A stretch of DNA of 64,000 nucleotides, taken from the NCBI RefSeq assembly GCF_900129465.1, contig NZ_FSRA01000002.1, positions 2,790,001-2,854,000 on the forward strand, in the 5' to 3' direction. Positions 50,339 through 59,803 of the stretch are shown here, in pieces. Source of the stretch: Chitinophaga niabensis. Lineage in GTDB: Bacteria > Bacteroidota > Bacteroidia > Chitinophagales > Chitinophagaceae. Numbering within the stretch: position 1 is the stretch's first letter; each line of letters starts with the position of its first letter. The notes beneath the pieces are model-generated. The model saw only the letters and a program-made list of their open reading frames with translations, ran no database searches and was not told the DNA's origin. Position numbers and translations under genes: made by a program.

Positions 50339-53300
50339 TCAGTTCGCGTTGAGCATAGCTCCCAGGTTCATGTCATTGTCCCACCGGTAACGGTTCTTGT
50401 ATTTCACCTGGCGGATCACTTTGATGAATTGTTCAGGTACAGACCTGTCTGCATCATAACGGATATCCGTGAGCTGTGTGAGGGATTCGTTGCTGGAAGA
50501 CTGCTTTTCATCCTCCGGCTGGAGGCCGCTGATACCAAGGTACCAGGTATCTTCTTCCTTCTGTTTGTATTTATACAGGTAAACGTTGCCCTTTTTGAAA
50601 CGGTGGGTAGTATGCTGTTTACCCAGCAACACTATGGAATCGATCCTGGTGTTGTAATCCACCATGCCATATAAAACGCTCCTGGCAATGGATTCCTGCT
50701 TTTTATAAGCTTTTGGGAATTTATCAAGCTGTTGTATTTCCTCCAGGGCTTCCCATAAGGCAACACGGTATTTCTCCTGCGCGGCGATCTGTTGCAGCAG
50801 GCTGTCTGCTACCGGCAGCTTGTGCCGGAGGTATAACTGCGCCAGCAGGATCTGCTGTAAAGGATTCTTTGTGCTTTCATAACGACTAAAGAACCTTTCC
50901 GCATTCTTGTTTGTGTTGCGGTAAGGCAATAGCAGTACCGCGTATTCGTGCAGTACATTATTGGGGTGAAAGCGGCTTTCTATATCATTATCGTCGTCCT
51001 CGTCTATTTGCTCCTGTTCATCTGCTATTTCTTTTTGCAGCGCTATCCGGGCATCAAAAGCAATCTGGCTGATATGATGCTCGTACAGCGATGGCTGGAT
51101 CACGTTACTGTCCAGCATAGTAGCGAGCAGGCTGTATACCGGTTCTTTATAATCCGTGAGCGCGGTGAGCTGGAGCAGATCAGGGAAAAGGGATTTGCTG
51201 AGTTGCAGTGAATCCCGGAGGGGAGACAGCATAGCGTAGATATTATCCTCGTTACTGAAAATGGGGATCTCTTTCAATACCAGGTTGCTGAACACTTTAT
51301 CTGCTTCCATGGTTTGCTGTTTCAATAAACTTTCCAGGATGTTGCGTTGCAGGCTGGCGGTATCGTTAGCAGCGAGGTAAGCGCTTTCGAGGAAGGGCAG
51401 TATTTCCGGATGGCTGATGTAACCCAGTTCTGCAATAAGGTCGTTCTTCACTTCCAGGTAATTCTTTTCACCGGCTCCCCAGCTCTTTATAAGCCTGATC
51501 AGTTCCGGCGCATGTTCATCTTTATAATGAACGGTGCTGATGGAACTCTTTGCCTGCTGGCGGGTAGTGCTGTCTTTACTGTTAAAATCAGCGAAGAACT
51601 CCGGGGCTTTGCTCAGGTAAATGGATTTACCGAATACGGTATCCCCGGGCGTAAAAGTATCAAAGAAAGAAGTGATGAAAGAAGAGGGGCCCTTGATATT
51701 ATCGGTAACAGCAGAGAGCGTGTACTGGGCACCATTGCGCACAAATACTTTGCAGTAGAAGTTCCTGGTGCTGTTGGTATCCCGCATTTGCAGCAGGGTG
51801 CTTTCCCAGCCGGGTAAACGTTCATACTTTTTACTATGGATCACCAGGTCCCCCTGGTCTGTCAGGTTGTCGATCTCTCTTCCCCAGAATTGCGCACTGT
51901 CCTTAGTGCTGTAATAACGGTTGAATTTCTGGAACACTACTTTTACTTCTTCCCCTGTACTGTCTGAGCGGAAAGTTTTGTTCTTCACCTTATAGGCATG
52001 GTCCGTATTTTCTTCCGTACTGCCGGCTCCGGAAAATGCTTCCATCAGGGCATCGTCGTCTTTAGGGATCACGGGTGTTTTTACAGAGAAGTAAAGGCTT
52101 GTATCTGTATAGGCTTGTGCCGTGTTGTAAACAGGGTTTGCAGGCACAAAAGATTGAAAGAAATCGGATAAGGCTTTCTTATCATTCCTGTAATGGGCAG
52201 ACAGGATGAAGTAATGTGGCCCCTGCAACAGGATGCGTGTTTGGGAGAAGCTGTTATCTGTATGCTGGTTCACTATTTCAAGACAGGTGTAACCCTGCCA
52301 GGTCATGAATTTCCTGCTCTTTTGCTGTTTGATGAATTGTGACTGCTGAAAACTTTCTTCTGCAAAACCCAGCTCTACGGTATCTTCTTCCAGTACGGAA
52401 TAATCGGGGATGGTTTTACGCATCACCAGGTAACTGTTGCCGGTTTGTTTATCTAAAGCTTCGTACTCCTGCCGTTTGCTGAGGGAACGAAGGGTGATAT
52501 TATTGGCGAATACAGGTGTATGGGGCATTTTTACAGAAAAGGTATTACCTGGGGAGTGGTAATTGACCCACGCGCCGCTTTGTAATGTTTTTAATTTGAT
52601 GGAGGCAAAGAAACGGTCACCTTCTTCTCCTTCCACATATTCCCCGTTACCACTGATCTTGAAGATGAACACTTCAAAAGGTGTAACAAAGATGTTGTAC
52701 CGCTGCATATCACCCCGCCGTGTGCGGTTACGGATATCAAAACCTTTATAACCGTTATTGCTGATCGCTTTTTTAGTGATGATCTTACCGGGAATGTTCT
52801 CGTATAAAAGACTGTCTATTTTCAGGGATACATCTGCTTCACTTTGCCCGAGGCTCAATGCGTTGGTCTTGATGCGGCTCACCAGGTAATAGGCGCCATT
52901 GGCCAGGTCTGCATACTGTAACTGGTTCAACATGGTCAGGCCGCTGAAGTTGAAAAGTTTGCCGGGTACATCTACCTGGATCCATCCGTCTTCTGAAGTA
53001 TAGGTTTGAAATACTACCGGGGCCTTTACTTTCTCCAGCTGGTCCTTTTGTTCACTGTCGCGATTGTTGAACACAACCGGGCGTACAGTATAACCGGCTT
53101 TACGTAACATATAGATCAGGCCGCGGTCTCCGGGAAGGTGTGCTGCGCCTACACCGGCAAACAGGCTATTGATACGGATAATGGAATCGATCACCCGGAA
53201 CATGTTTTCGTTCCGTTTGTAAAGGAATTTTTCCATGAAAGCAGGAGAGGTGTATTGATTGCTGGAAATGGAATCCAGCATATCCAGGTCTCCGCGGCGG

Positions 53301-53959
53301 TAGGCATCATTCAGTTTATTCCTTGAGTCCAGGGGATTTTCTGCATCCCTGTTCACCTTTTTTTGCTTTTTGTCTTTCGCCGCATCCCTGTATGCTTCCA
53401 GCATCAGGCGTTCGGACTCTTCAAAGCTTTCCACGCCGGTTGCACGTTTGCCCATTTTTTTACCTACCTGGTAGATGTACATATCCAGGAAAGTATCTTC
53501 CTCAAAATCTTCCTGTGCAGCAAAAGAGCGGTAGAGCAGGTGATTGATCATTTCAGGCCGGTAAGTAAGGCCGGTCCTGATCAGATCCCCATAGGCGCCA
53601 ATGGTGAAGGCATCTTTGCTCATACTGCCATTCCCGGCCAATTCATTCATATAGCGGGAACTGAGGCGTAACATATTGCTTTTGGAAAAGTCTTCCTGCA
53701 ATTGCTGCGGATCTGTTTCCAAAGAAACGATATCAGCGTTCTTGATACAGTGATAGAAAGAATCGCTGAGATGGAATGCCAGCTTATTGCTTACGTGCAT
53801 GGTACCAAAGAGGTAGGAAGGCTTCGGCATGTTCTTGCCGGTGATCTCCCATAATAAACCCTGGTATTTCTTATTATTCGCCTGTTTATGCTGAGCAGCT
53901 GCAACAGAGCCTGTCACTAACAGCACACATACCAGTACACTTCTTTTCAATTGGTTCAT
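50339..53959 (-). CDS. TraB/GumN-type protein with long repeat-rich C-terminus
   Basis: 1206 residues, about four times the size of ordinary TraB/GumN proteins. Signal peptide at residues 1-22 (ending VAAAQH). The TraB domain spans residues 40-300: PSYLFGTMHVSN, IVSLETDPQQLQED, GKRATGVESFEES and SLFAGVGAAHLPGDRGLI, with the two GxxH-like motifs of the family. Residues 320-790 look like three related beta-rich modules (VNYHSPGNTFSVKMPHTPVF type). Residues 800-1150 are helical and HEAT-like (ELIRLIKSWGAGEKNY..., LLKQQTMEADKVFSNLVLK). Secreted or periplasmic. The tail is not known for TraB proteins and its role is open. Confidence 0.85.
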   Translation of the reverse strand: MNQLKRSVLVCVLLVTGSVAAAQHKQANNKKYQGLLWEITGKNMPKPSYLFGTMHVSNKLAFHLSDSFYHCIKNADIVSLETDPQQLQEDFSKSNMLRLSSRYMNELAGNGSMSKDAFTIGAYGDLIRTGLTYRPEMINHLLYRSFAAQEDFEEDTFLDMYIYQVGKKMGKRATGVESFEESERLMLEAYRDAAKDKKQKKVNRDAENPLDSRNKLNDAYRRGDLDMLDSISSNQYTSPAFMEKFLYKRNENMFRVIDSIIRINSLFAGVGAAHLPGDRGLIYMLRKAGYTVRPVVFNNRDSEQKDQLEKVKAPVVFQTYTSEDGWIQVDVPGKLFNFSGLTMLNQLQYADLANGAYYLVSRIKTNALSLGQSEADVSLKIDSLLYENIPGKIITKKAISNNGYKGFDIRNRTRRGDMQRYNIFVTPFEVFIFKISGNGEYVEGEEGDRFFASIKLKTLQSGAWVNYHSPGNTFSVKMPHTPVFANNITLRSLSKRQEYEALDKQTGNSYLVMRKTIPDYSVLEEDTVELGFAEESFQQSQFIKQQKSRKFMTWQGYTCLEIVNQHTDNSFSQTRILLQGPHYFILSAHYRNDKKALSDFFQSFVPANPVYNTAQAYTDTSLYFSVKTPVIPKDDDALMEAFSGAGSTEENTDHAYKVKNKTFRSDSTGEEVKVVFQKFNRYYSTKDSAQFWGREIDNLTDQGDLVIHSKKYERLPGWESTLLQMRDTNSTRNFYCKVFVRNGAQYTLSAVTDNIKGPSSFITSFFDTFTPGDTVFGKSIYLSKAPEFFADFNSKDSTTRQQAKSSISTVHYKDEHAPELIRLIKSWGAGEKNYLEVKNDLIAELGYISHPEILPFLESAYLAANDTASLQRNILESLLKQQTMEADKVFSNLVLKEIPIFSNEDNIYAMLSPLRDSLQLSKSLFPDLLQLTALTDYKEPVYSLLATMLDSNVIQPSLYEHHISQIAFDARIALQKEIADEQEQIDEDDDNDIESRFHPNNVLHEYAVLLLPYRNTNKNAERFFSRYESTKNPLQQILLAQLYLRHKLPVADSLLQQIAAQEKYRVALWEALEEIQQLDKFPKAYKKQESIARSVLYGMVDYNTRIDSIVLLGKQHTTHRFKKGNVYLYKYKQKEEDTWYLGISGLQPEDEKQSSSNESLTQLTDIRYDADRSVPEQFIKVIRQVKYKNRYRWDNDMNLGAMLNAN

Positions 53960-54019
53960 ATGAGGACGGTAGGGAATTAGATGTATTCAAATATACTGAA
54001 AATACTGCGGTGGCAGGCA

Positions 54020-56362
54020 TTAGCGCCGCTGCAACACTTTCTCGAACAGGCCCAGTATACGTTTGTACTCATCCGTCCAGCTGGCAGGCTCTGTAAAGCC
54101 GTGATCTTCAATTGGGTATACGGCCAGTTCCCAGTTGTTTTTGCCGAGTTCTATGAGGCGCTGGCTGAGGCGTACAATATCCTGGAAATGCACATTGGTA
54201 TCCACCATGCCATGGCACATCAGCAAATGCCCCTTTAACCCTTCTGCATAATAAATGGGGGAAGACTTCCGGTAAGCGATACTATCAGTAAAAGGTTCGT
54301 TGAGGATGTTTGAAGTATAACCGTGATTATAATGCGCCCAGTCTGTAACAGAACGGAGTGCTGCTCCGGCGGCAAAATCATCCGGTGTGGTGAACATGGC
54401 CATGAGAGTAATAAATCCGCCGTAACTGCCGCCATAGATCCCCACACGTTTAGGGTCTACGCCATAGTTTTGTGCCAGGAATTTAGCGCCATCCACCTGG
54501 TCTGTAAGGTCCTTTCCACCCATATAGCGGTAAATGCCGGTACGCCAGTTCCGGCCATAACCTGCACTGCCACGGTAATCTATATCCAGTACGGTATAAC
54601 CAAGGTCTGTTAAAAGATTATGGAACATATATTCCCTGAAATATTGGCTCCACCATTTATGCGCATTCTGCAGATAACCTGCGCCATGTACAAAGATCAC
54701 GGCGGCGCCATTGCGTTTGGCAGTTTCAGGAGTATACAGCCGGGCATGCACCATTTCATTGTCACGTGCTTTGAAGGTGATCACGTTGGCTTCCCTCCAG
54801 GGATAAGCTTTAAATTCTTCTGATTGGGCCAGCTGTGTGATCTGTACCGGTTTGGCACCTGCTTTATTTTCCTGGAGGTACATTTCCCAGGGTTTGTTGG
54901 AAGTGGAATAACGGTAAGCGATCCATTTTTCATCCGGGGAAAGTGTAACGGTATGTGCGCCGGGCATGCTGGTAATGCGTTCTGCTTTACCGCCGGTTAC
55001 CGGCAAACGGTAATATTGCTTTTCACCGGGATGCACTTCATTGGTGAGCAGGTAGAAGTATTGTTTGTTATGAGATAAGGTTACATCCTGTACTTCATAG
55101 TTCCCGCTGGTTAAAGCCTGCTTTTTATTGCTGGCTACATTCATGGTGTAGAGATGGGAATAACCGGTTGCTTCACTCTGGAACCAGATGGTTTGTTCAT
55201 CTACCCAGCCGATATTTCCCCAACCTACGCCGGGGCCACCTATCCATGCTTCATCCCGCTGGCGGTCCAGCAAACGGAGTGTACCGTTAGCGGCATCCAG
55301 TAACATGATCCAGCGGTCTTTGTTATCCTGTGAATTAATGTCCACTACAGCATAAGTTCCTTTCTCTGACCAGTAAGGGCCGCTGATGATCACACCGCGG
55401 TTTTTGGCTTTGGCCGTATCCTGTTTTGCATAATCAGGCTTGTCTGTAATGCCCGGAATGCCGGCCGTTTTAATGGCGATCACCGTGTCCTTTTCCCTGT
55501 CGTACACAAAGGATTCAAAACTTCCCCAGGGAGCGCCTACTTTGCTGCGGCTCCTGATATCCGTAGTATAGCCTGTTTCTGTTACATAGTTGGGAACGAT
55601 GGTGGTTTTCTCTCCTGGCGGTTCATCATTTAAACGGTACACTACAAAACGGCCGTCAGGACTTAATACCACTTCTCCCAGCGATTTGTCTTCCAGGTAG
55701 AGCGTACGCATTTGCGGCACTTTAGGAAGGCTTTTGGTATATGCTGCCGCAGCATCTGCTTTTGCTTTTTTATCCTTCAGCACCTGCATTAATTCCAATT
55801 GCTGGTTCTTCAGGAACTGGTCCTGCGCACTCAGCTTTTCTTTTCTTTCCAATGGTTTGGCGCCCTGCACAAAATCCGTGAACTGTTCAATCAAACCTGT
55901 TTTAATATCCCAGGTGAAAAGGTTGCGGTTACGGCGGAAGAGGATGCGGGTATCCTGCATGGCAAAGTCTGCCTGTGTTTCTGTTTCTGCGGTATTGGTG
56001 ATGCGTGTTTCTTTTCCGGTGGCCACCTCCCGAAGGTAGATGTCTCCGTAATAAGTATAGACGAGTTGGGTGTGTGCTTTATTATACTGTCCAAAACTCC
56101 TGGCATTGATCAGTACCCTGTCTGCCGCGTTGGTCTTTACCGGTGTATGTTTGCTGAGGGTGATGGAATAAAGCGAATCTGCCATTGCTTTTTCCGGGTT
56201 CCAGTTAAAGTATACGGTTTTACCATCCGCACTCCATTTTAAATTATCCGGAGAGGTACCGATCCATTTGGGATCGCGCATGATCTTCTCTACAGTAAGG
56301 GTTTGTGCGTAAGTAAGGGTTGATAAGAACAGGCCAGCGAAGGAGAGCAGTATTTTTTTCAT
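54020..56362 (-). CDS. S9 family peptidase (dipeptidyl peptidase IV-like)
   Basis: 780 residues. Signal peptide at residues 1-20 (ending LTYAQ), N-terminal beta-propeller (residues 30-520) and alpha/beta hydrolase domain with Ser646 in YGGSYGGF, Asp in HGMVDTNVHF and His in YPIEDHGFTEP. It cleaves after proline-type residues from peptides in the periplasm or at the surface. It stands alone, divergent from the histidine phosphatase gene. Its exact specificity among DPP IV-like enzymes is unknown. Confidence 0.93.
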   Translation of the reverse strand: MKKILLSFAGLFLSTLTYAQTLTVEKIMRDPKWIGTSPDNLKWSADGKTVYFNWNPEKAMADSLYSITLSKHTPVKTNAADRVLINARSFGQYNKAHTQLVYTYYGDIYLREVATGKETRITNTAETETQADFAMQDTRILFRRNRNLFTWDIKTGLIEQFTDFVQGAKPLERKEKLSAQDQFLKNQQLELMQVLKDKKAKADAAAAYTKSLPKVPQMRTLYLEDKSLGEVVLSPDGRFVVYRLNDEPPGEKTTIVPNYVTETGYTTDIRSRSKVGAPWGSFESFVYDREKDTVIAIKTAGIPGITDKPDYAKQDTAKAKNRGVIISGPYWSEKGTYAVVDINSQDNKDRWIMLLDAANGTLRLLDRQRDEAWIGGPGVGWGNIGWVDEQTIWFQSEATGYSHLYTMNVASNKKQALTSGNYEVQDVTLSHNKQYFYLLTNEVHPGEKQYYRLPVTGGKAERITSMPGAHTVTLSPDEKWIAYRYSTSNKPWEMYLQENKAGAKPVQITQLAQSEEFKAYPWREANVITFKARDNEMVHARLYTPETAKRNGAAVIFVHGAGYLQNAHKWWSQYFREYMFHNLLTDLGYTVLDIDYRGSAGYGRNWRTGIYRYMGGKDLTDQVDGAKFLAQNYGVDPKRVGIYGGSYGGFITLMAMFTTPDDFAAGAALRSVTDWAHYNHGYTSNILNEPFTDSIAYRKSSPIYYAEGLKGHLLMCHGMVDTNVHFQDIVRLSQRLIELGKNNWELAVYPIEDHGFTEPASWTDEYKRILGLFEKVLQRR

Positions 56363-56417
56363 ATTGTATAATAGTGAAGAATTCTATAATTTGTTGCAAT
56401 ATAATAAACAACCCAGC

Positions 56418-56966
56418 ATGATCTCACGCAAAATGATGTACGGCACAGTATTGGTAATCACGCTGTTAACAGCTTGCGGGCCTGCGCCTGTGAAGCAGGA
56501 GCGGGTACAGGTGCCTGTTACGGAAGATAGCACTTTTCTTACAGGTACTTTCTTTGTGGTACGTCATGCGGAAAAGAACCCGGGAGCAGACTCCACATTA
56601 ACCGAAGCCGGTTTGAAACGGGCCGGGAAGTTATACAGGATGCTGAAAGATTCCGGTATTACACGGATCTATTCCACACCATTCAAACGCACTTTGCAAA
56701 CAGGCGATTCTTTGCGCATCCTGGGTAAGATAGATACTGCCTTATATAAACCGGATAGCACAGGAGAATCGCTGTTGTATGAGATCAGCCGTAATAACGA
56801 CTGGGGTAAAAAGATCCTCGTGATCGGTCATAGCAATACCCTCATTCCCATCCTGAAAAGCCTGAACACTTTTCCGAGGGATACCATCCGGGATGAAGAT
56901 TATAACTTCCTGTTCATGGTATATAAAGGAAGGAAAATGGCGAAGCTGATCAGAACGAAATATTAA
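56418..56966 (+). CDS. Histidine phosphatase family lipoprotein
   Basis: 182 residues from the ATG at 56418; the longer in-frame TTG at 56364 is rejected because the lipobox sequence MISRKMMYGTVLVITLLTAC follows directly from 56418. The RHG-type motif FFVVRHAEKN starts the domain, with YSTPFKRTLQTGD and ILVIGHSNTLIP carrying the second His. Family members are phosphatases or mutases; the lipobox implies a periplasmic lipoprotein acting on an unknown phosphate ester. The stop overlaps the convergent mgtE gene by four bases. Confidence 0.88.
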   Translation: MISRKMMYGTVLVITLLTACGPAPVKQERVQVPVTEDSTFLTGTFFVVRHAEKNPGADSTLTEAGLKRAGKLYRMLKDSGITRIYSTPFKRTLQTGDSLRILGKIDTALYKPDSTGESLLYEISRNNDWGKKILVIGHSNTLIPILKSLNTFPRDTIRDEDYNFLFMVYKGRKMAKLIRTKY

Positions 56967-58339
56967 AGCAGGATACCTTTCAGGAAAATATACGCGACAG
57001 AGAAATAGATCAGTAATCCGGTAACATCCACCAGTGTGGCCACAAATGGCGCAGAGGAACTGGCAGGGTCAGCACCTGCTTTTTTCAATATCAATGGCAG
57101 CATGGAACCGGATAAGGTGCCCCATAATACTACGCCTATCAATGATACGCCCAGTGTAAGACCAATAAGCACCGTATGATCGCCGTAAGTATGGAAGAAG
57201 GAGTTCCAGATCAGGATCCTGATAAAACCAATAATGCCCAGGGCCGAACCCAGTAGTACACCGGAAATGATCTCCCTTCGCATCACCCTCCACCAGTCTT
57301 TGATGGTTAATTCACCCAGGGCCATGGCCTGGATGATCAGTGTGGAAGCCTGTGAACCGCTGTTACCGCCACTGGAAATAATGAGGGGAATGAACATGGC
57401 CAGCACAACCGCCTTGGCGATCTCATCTTCAAAATAAGCCATTACGGAAGCGGTGAGCATTTCACCAATGAACAGGATGATCAGCCAGCCCACCCGTTTC
57501 TGAACCAACCGAAGTAAGGGCATATCCAGGTAAGGTTCATCCAAAGCCTCGGTACCCCCGATCTTCTGGATGTCTTCCGTATGTTCTTCATTTAAGATCC
57601 ATAACATATCGTCGATGGTAACAATCCCCAGCATAACACCGGCATCGTCCAACACCGGAAGGGCTACACGATTTTCTAACCTGAACACCTGTACCGCTTC
57701 TTCCTGTTCATCGTTTACATGGAGGGAAACAAAGCGGTGGTCCATCAGGGATTCCACCAGGGTATCAGGAGATACCAGCAGGAATTCGCGGATCCGGAAA
57801 TCGTCCAGCAGTTTACCCTGGTTATCTATGATATAAATAACATCAATGGTTTCAGAATCCCGGCCATACATCCGGATGTGGTTGAGCACCTTGGCTACCG
57901 TCCAGTGAGATTTGGCGGCTATATAGTCCGGCGTCATGATCCGGCCTACACTGTTCTCCGGGTAACCCAGGAGGGCGAGGGTGATCTTTCGTTCTTCCGG
58001 GTTCAGTAGTTTAATGAGCTCTGTTACTGCCTGGCTGGGGAGTTCTTCCAGGAAGGCCGTCCTGTCGTCCGGCGGCAGTTCATTGAGCAGTTCTGCTATC
58101 TTATGTGCCGGCAGGTCCCGGATGATATCTTCCTGTGTGGGAAATTCAAGGATCCTGAATGCGGCGGCAGCACGCCCAAGCGTAAGTTGATTAATGATCA
58201 GGGCTGCCTGTTCCGGCACCTCGTAAATAAGTTCAGCAATATCGGTAATGAGCTGATCGTCCAGGAAGTCCTTTAACTCCCGGAAGTTCTGCTCATGAGC
58301 CAGTTGCTCAAACCTTTCCAGTAATACTTCATTTTCCAT
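56963..58339 (-). CDS. mgtE: Magnesium transporter MgtE
   Basis: 458 residues from the ATG at 58339 (MENEVLLERF); a TTG ten codons upstream is less likely. The cytoplasmic N domain is made of helical repeats (IIRDLPAHKIAELLNELPPD), then two CBS domains (RIMTPDYIAAKSHWTVAKVL, VALPVLDDAGVMLGIVTIDD), then about five transmembrane helices with IISSGGNSGSQASTLIIQA and the Mg-site PLIISSGGN. It imports Mg2+ and gates on cytosolic Mg2+. It is the second gene after bestrophin, 31 bases from its stop, so cotranscription is likely. Confidence 0.95.
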   Translation of the reverse strand: MENEVLLERFEQLAHEQNFRELKDFLDDQLITDIAELIYEVPEQAALIINQLTLGRAAAAFRILEFPTQEDIIRDLPAHKIAELLNELPPDDRTAFLEELPSQAVTELIKLLNPEERKITLALLGYPENSVGRIMTPDYIAAKSHWTVAKVLNHIRMYGRDSETIDVIYIIDNQGKLLDDFRIREFLLVSPDTLVESLMDHRFVSLHVNDEQEEAVQVFRLENRVALPVLDDAGVMLGIVTIDDMLWILNEEHTEDIQKIGGTEALDEPYLDMPLLRLVQKRVGWLIILFIGEMLTASVMAYFEDEIAKAVVLAMFIPLIISSGGNSGSQASTLIIQAMALGELTIKDWWRVMRREIISGVLLGSALGIIGFIRILIWNSFFHTYGDHTVLIGLTLGVSLIGVVLWGTLSGSMLPLILKKAGADPASSSAPFVATLVDVTGLLIYFSVAYIFLKGILL

Positions 58340-58369
58340 AAGATCAGACGCTTGGGCGAAATTAGGCAA

Positions 58370-59245
58370 TTACAGTATCTCCTGCACATGCTTGCGGATA
58401 TTGCCCGCAATAGTCTCTGTTGGCAGGTCGTTGGCATCTTTGCCAAAGGGGTCTTCAATTTCTTCTGCAATCAGCTCCAAACTCGCCAGTACATAGAAAA
58501 TGAACACCACCATGGGGATCACCAGGTAACCTAATCCGAATACATATCCCATGGGAAGGGTCATCACATAAAAGAAGATGAACTTTTTCAGGAACACACT
58601 ATAGGAAAAGGGGATAGGGGTGTTCTTGATCCTTTCGCAGGCACCGCAGATATCCGTAAAGGATTCCAGCTGGTTGTTCAATACAATCAGCTGATCTCCG
58701 GTGATCACCTGCTGGCGGTACAGTTCATTGGCCTTTGACATGATCATGGTGGCTATCTGGTTAGGAATATGTTCCCCTGAATGCAGATGGCTTAATTCTT
58801 CCTGTGTTAAACCTTCCAGTTTGTGTGGATGGAATTCCCCGCGCAGGTGATCTTTAAGGGCCATGGCATAGTTAGGGATCATATGGGAAAAGTACCTCCT
58901 GGCAAGGTGGCCCGTAGGTAACATGCTTTGTAGTTTAATAGCCAGGTTACGGCTGGAGTTCACCAATGCACCCCATTGCCTGCGGCCTTCCCACCAACGG
59001 TCATAGGCTGTATTGGTGCGGAACACCAACAGCAATGATATCACAAAACCCAGCAAGCCATGCATGGCTGTTATATTCCTGATGTGATCTTTTTCAGATA
59101 ATTTAAAGACCTCCAGTTCCAGCCATGCTATGCCGGCTGAGTAAATGGCAAGGGCTATAAACATCGGCACCAGCTTCTTAACCGTGTCTGCCTGATGGAT
59201 GCGGAAGATGAATGTGAACCACTCCCGGGGATTATAATTGATCAT
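58370..59245 (-). CDS. Bestrophin-family ion channel
   Basis: 291 residues from the ATG at 59245 (MINYNPREWF). Four hydrophobic segments; LLLVFRTNTAYDRWWEGRR and QWGALVNSSRNLA are hallmarks of bacterial bestrophins. The C-terminus has PFGKDANDLPTE, also conserved. Bacterial bestrophins are pentameric channels, most often cation-selective. Cotranscription with mgtE suggests a shared role in ion balance. An upstream start would add ten residues without a hydrophobic purpose, so the later one is used. Confidence 0.93.
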   Translation of the reverse strand: MINYNPREWFTFIFRIHQADTVKKLVPMFIALAIYSAGIAWLELEVFKLSEKDHIRNITAMHGLLGFVISLLLVFRTNTAYDRWWEGRRQWGALVNSSRNLAIKLQSMLPTGHLARRYFSHMIPNYAMALKDHLRGEFHPHKLEGLTQEELSHLHSGEHIPNQIATMIMSKANELYRQQVITGDQLIVLNNQLESFTDICGACERIKNTPIPFSYSVFLKKFIFFYVMTLPMGYVFGLGYLVIPMVVFIFYVLASLELIAEEIEDPFGKDANDLPTETIAGNIRKHVQEIL

Positions 59246-59337
59246 AGCTGCAAAAATAATATCTATATGGATCACTTGTTATTTTGATAACTGATGGGTT
59301 TGTCTTTACTTTACGGCTTCTATATTATAAGTGAGTT

Positions 59338-59727
59338 ATGATCAAGCCGTATTTATACGTTAATAAGACCAAAGAGAAAGGCCGTGGTGTTTTCACCAAA
59401 GAAGCCATTCCAGCCGGAACACAAATAGAGGTTTCTCCTGTACTTGTACTGTCCGGTAACGATACATCGATAGTGGACAAAACTAAACTGCACAACTACA
59501 TCTTCCTTTGGGGAGCAAGAGAAACACGCTCATGTATTGCTTTAGGTTTCTGTTCTATCTACAACCACGCCTACGAGCCTAATTGCGAATACGAGATGGA
59601 TTTTGATGCCGAAACAATGGCCATCAGAACCCGCCGTGATATCAAAAAGGGCGAGGAACTCTCCATCAACTACAATGGAGATATCGAAGACAAATCACCT
59701 GTTTGGTTCGACGTAAAACGTAAATAA
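59338..59727 (+). CDS. SET-domain protein (lysine methyltransferase-like)
   Basis: 129 residues, almost only a SET domain. The SAM-binding GRGVFTKEAIPAGT lies near the N-terminus, the catalytic CSIYNHAYEPNCEYEM (NHxxxPNC-like) at residues 73-88, and GEELSINYNGD near the end. No pre- or post-SET zinc modules. Such compact bacterial members are thought to methylate lysines, but the target here is unknown. No partner gene is visible. A weak terminator follows. Confidence 0.88.
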   Translation: MIKPYLYVNKTKEKGRGVFTKEAIPAGTQIEVSPVLVLSGNDTSIVDKTKLHNYIFLWGARETRSCIALGFCSIYNHAYEPNCEYEMDFDAETMAIRTRRDIKKGEELSINYNGDIEDKSPVWFDVKRK

Positions 59728-59736
59728 TTTCCCTAA

Positions 59737-59768
59737 AAGAAATTCGGATGAAATGATCCGGATTTCTT
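59737..59768 (+). terminator. Weak intrinsic terminator after the SET gene
   Basis: AAGAAATTCGGAT and ATCCGGATTTCTT (one G-U) form a 13-pair stem with a six-base loop; the T tract is only TT then AATATT. Confidence 0.6.
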
Positions 59769-59775
59769 AATATTG

Positions 59776-59803
59776 TAAAATATATAAGCACTTATATATT
59801 TTA
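59776..59803. promoter_or_regulatory. Perfect 13+2+13 palindrome, probable MarR operator
   Basis: TAAAATATATAAG, spacer CA, CTTATATATTTTA. Its right arm ends on the A of the marR ATG. The size and symmetry fit binding by a MarR dimer, so the regulator may repress its own gene and the hut genes behind it. Confidence 0.75.

Noticed and set aside
48393..50340. glmS ribozyme upstream of glmS
   Set aside because: The 43 bases between the glmS start and the TraB terminator hairpin show no conserved ribozyme core, and it is not expected in this phylum.
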